The translations under genes and the position numbers were made by a program. Positions 6,800 through 7,293 of a stretch of 7,293 bases of DNA are shown in pieces (the first letter of the stretch is position 1; each line of letters starts with the position of its first letter). The notes under the pieces were generated by a model. It saw only the letters and a program-made list of their open reading frames with translations, was not told the DNA's origin and made no database searches. This stretch comes from Pseudomonadota bacterium (GTDB lineage: Bacteria; Desulfobacterota; Desulfobacteria; Desulfobacterales; Desulfobacteraceae). The stretch covers positions 1 to 7,293 of the forward strand of contig JAHIVS010000430.1 of the NCBI GenBank assembly GCA_018816605.1, written 5' to 3'.

Positions 6800-7293
6800 T
6801 TAGTTTTTCGGGATAATATCGATGATTGCATACAGTCTGGGCAGGGCCCATACAGTTGCAGCATAAAACAGGACACCCATGGCAAGGCCTGCACCAATTC
6901 CAGTGACAAATTTCGGCGTAAACCGGACATCTTCAATTCTGGCCCGGGCAGCAGCATGGTCCTGGTCGATTTCTGTTTTGGTTTTCGGCACCATCTTCCA
7001 GCCAGGCCAGTTGTCCATGAACCAGTGATGGGCAAGCCAGATATTGATCAGCCAGATCGTGGGTATCATCGGGAACTGCTGGGGATGGGAAAATCCTTTC
7101 TGGGTCCCGAGAAACAGGTGGGAGGTCTTGTAATAGACAATATAGAGAACAACGGCTGCAACAAGGCATACAATTGTGCGTGTGGCAACATTGACCGGCA
7201 TGCTGAAATTCTTGGGCCAATTGTCGCAGTAAAAGCTTAAAAACAGGGCCGGAACCAGAAAAAAGATGGCCATCTCACCCACATGAAGCCATC
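6800..7293 (-). CDS. Polytopic integral membrane protein of unknown function, 5'-truncated by window edge
   Basis: The frame is open to the right edge. A GTG at 7282 and an ATG at 7273 exist, but upstream codons (WLH) continue open and neither start has a clear ribosome binding site in view, so this is probably the C-terminal part of a longer protein. About 164 residues are visible. Four hydrophobic segments are seen: one around EMAIFFLVPALFLSF, one around TIVCLVAAVVLYIVYY, one around MIPTIWLINIWLAHHWF, and a last around ITGIGAG-like VTGIGAGLAMGVLFYA. Between the third and fourth lies a charged loop (KTKTEIDQDHAAARARIED). A His/Trp-rich patch, AHHWFMDNWPGW, at the end of the third segment could bind metal, haem or quinone, but this is only suggestive. 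I do not recognise the family. It is the most upstream gene seen in the unit encoding the Tat hydrolase, so it may anchor or partner that enzyme at the membrane. Confidence 0.75.
   Translation of the reverse strand, partial: WLHVGEMAIFFLVPALFLSFYCDNWPKNFSMPVNVATRTIVCLVAAVVLYIVYYKTSHLFLGTQKGFSHPQQFPMIPTIWLINIWLAHHWFMDNWPGWKMVPKTKTEIDQDHAAARARIEDVRFTPKFVTGIGAGLAMGVLFYAATVWALPRLYAIIDIIPKN

Overview
The window looks like chromosomal DNA of a strictly anaerobic, probably sulfate-reducing deltaproteobacterium (Desulfobacteraceae-like). This placement is inference from gene content and style: an anaerobic-type FadH with an Fe-S cluster, a Tat-exported metallo-hydrolase and a CobW-type GTPase, in DNA of roughly middling GC. 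No rRNA, tRNA, CRISPR array, transposase or phage gene is visible.

Left part (1-3170, plus strand): two flavoenzyme genes separated by 51 bp, very probably one operon. The first is the C-terminal four-fifths of a 2,4-dienoyl-CoA reductase (fadH), cut by the left edge. The second is a complete pyridine-nucleotide disulfide oxidoreductase of the dihydrolipoamide dehydrogenase type, with an intact redox cysteine pair and His-Glu dyad. Together they suggest handling of unsaturated acyl-CoA intermediates and reductant exchange between pyridine nucleotide and an unidentified disulfide substrate.

Middle (3171-3800): an AT-richer stretch without an intact gene. It holds a decayed TetR-family regulator whose helix-turn-helix is readable but which has an in-frame amber codon in helix 1 and no normal ligand-binding domain. 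Its tail runs into the 3' end of the opposing gene, so this is probably the scar of a rearrangement.

Right part (3727-7293, minus strand, transcribed right to left): a compact three-gene unit. It starts with a polytopic membrane protein cut by the right edge. After 21 bp comes a twin-arginine-signal metallo-beta-lactamase-fold hydrolase related to the dihydropterin/ribofuranosylaminobenzene-phosphate synthase (COG1237-like) group. After 64 bp containing a stem-loop comes a 609-residue protein with an unrecognised N-terminal module of about 280 residues fused to a complete CobW/COG0523 GTPase. The most interesting hypothesis is that the CobW fusion is a dedicated cytoplasmic metallochaperone that loads the hydrolase before Tat exports it folded, with the membrane protein as its partner at the membrane. 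The motifs and gene order are seen directly; the functional link is inferred.
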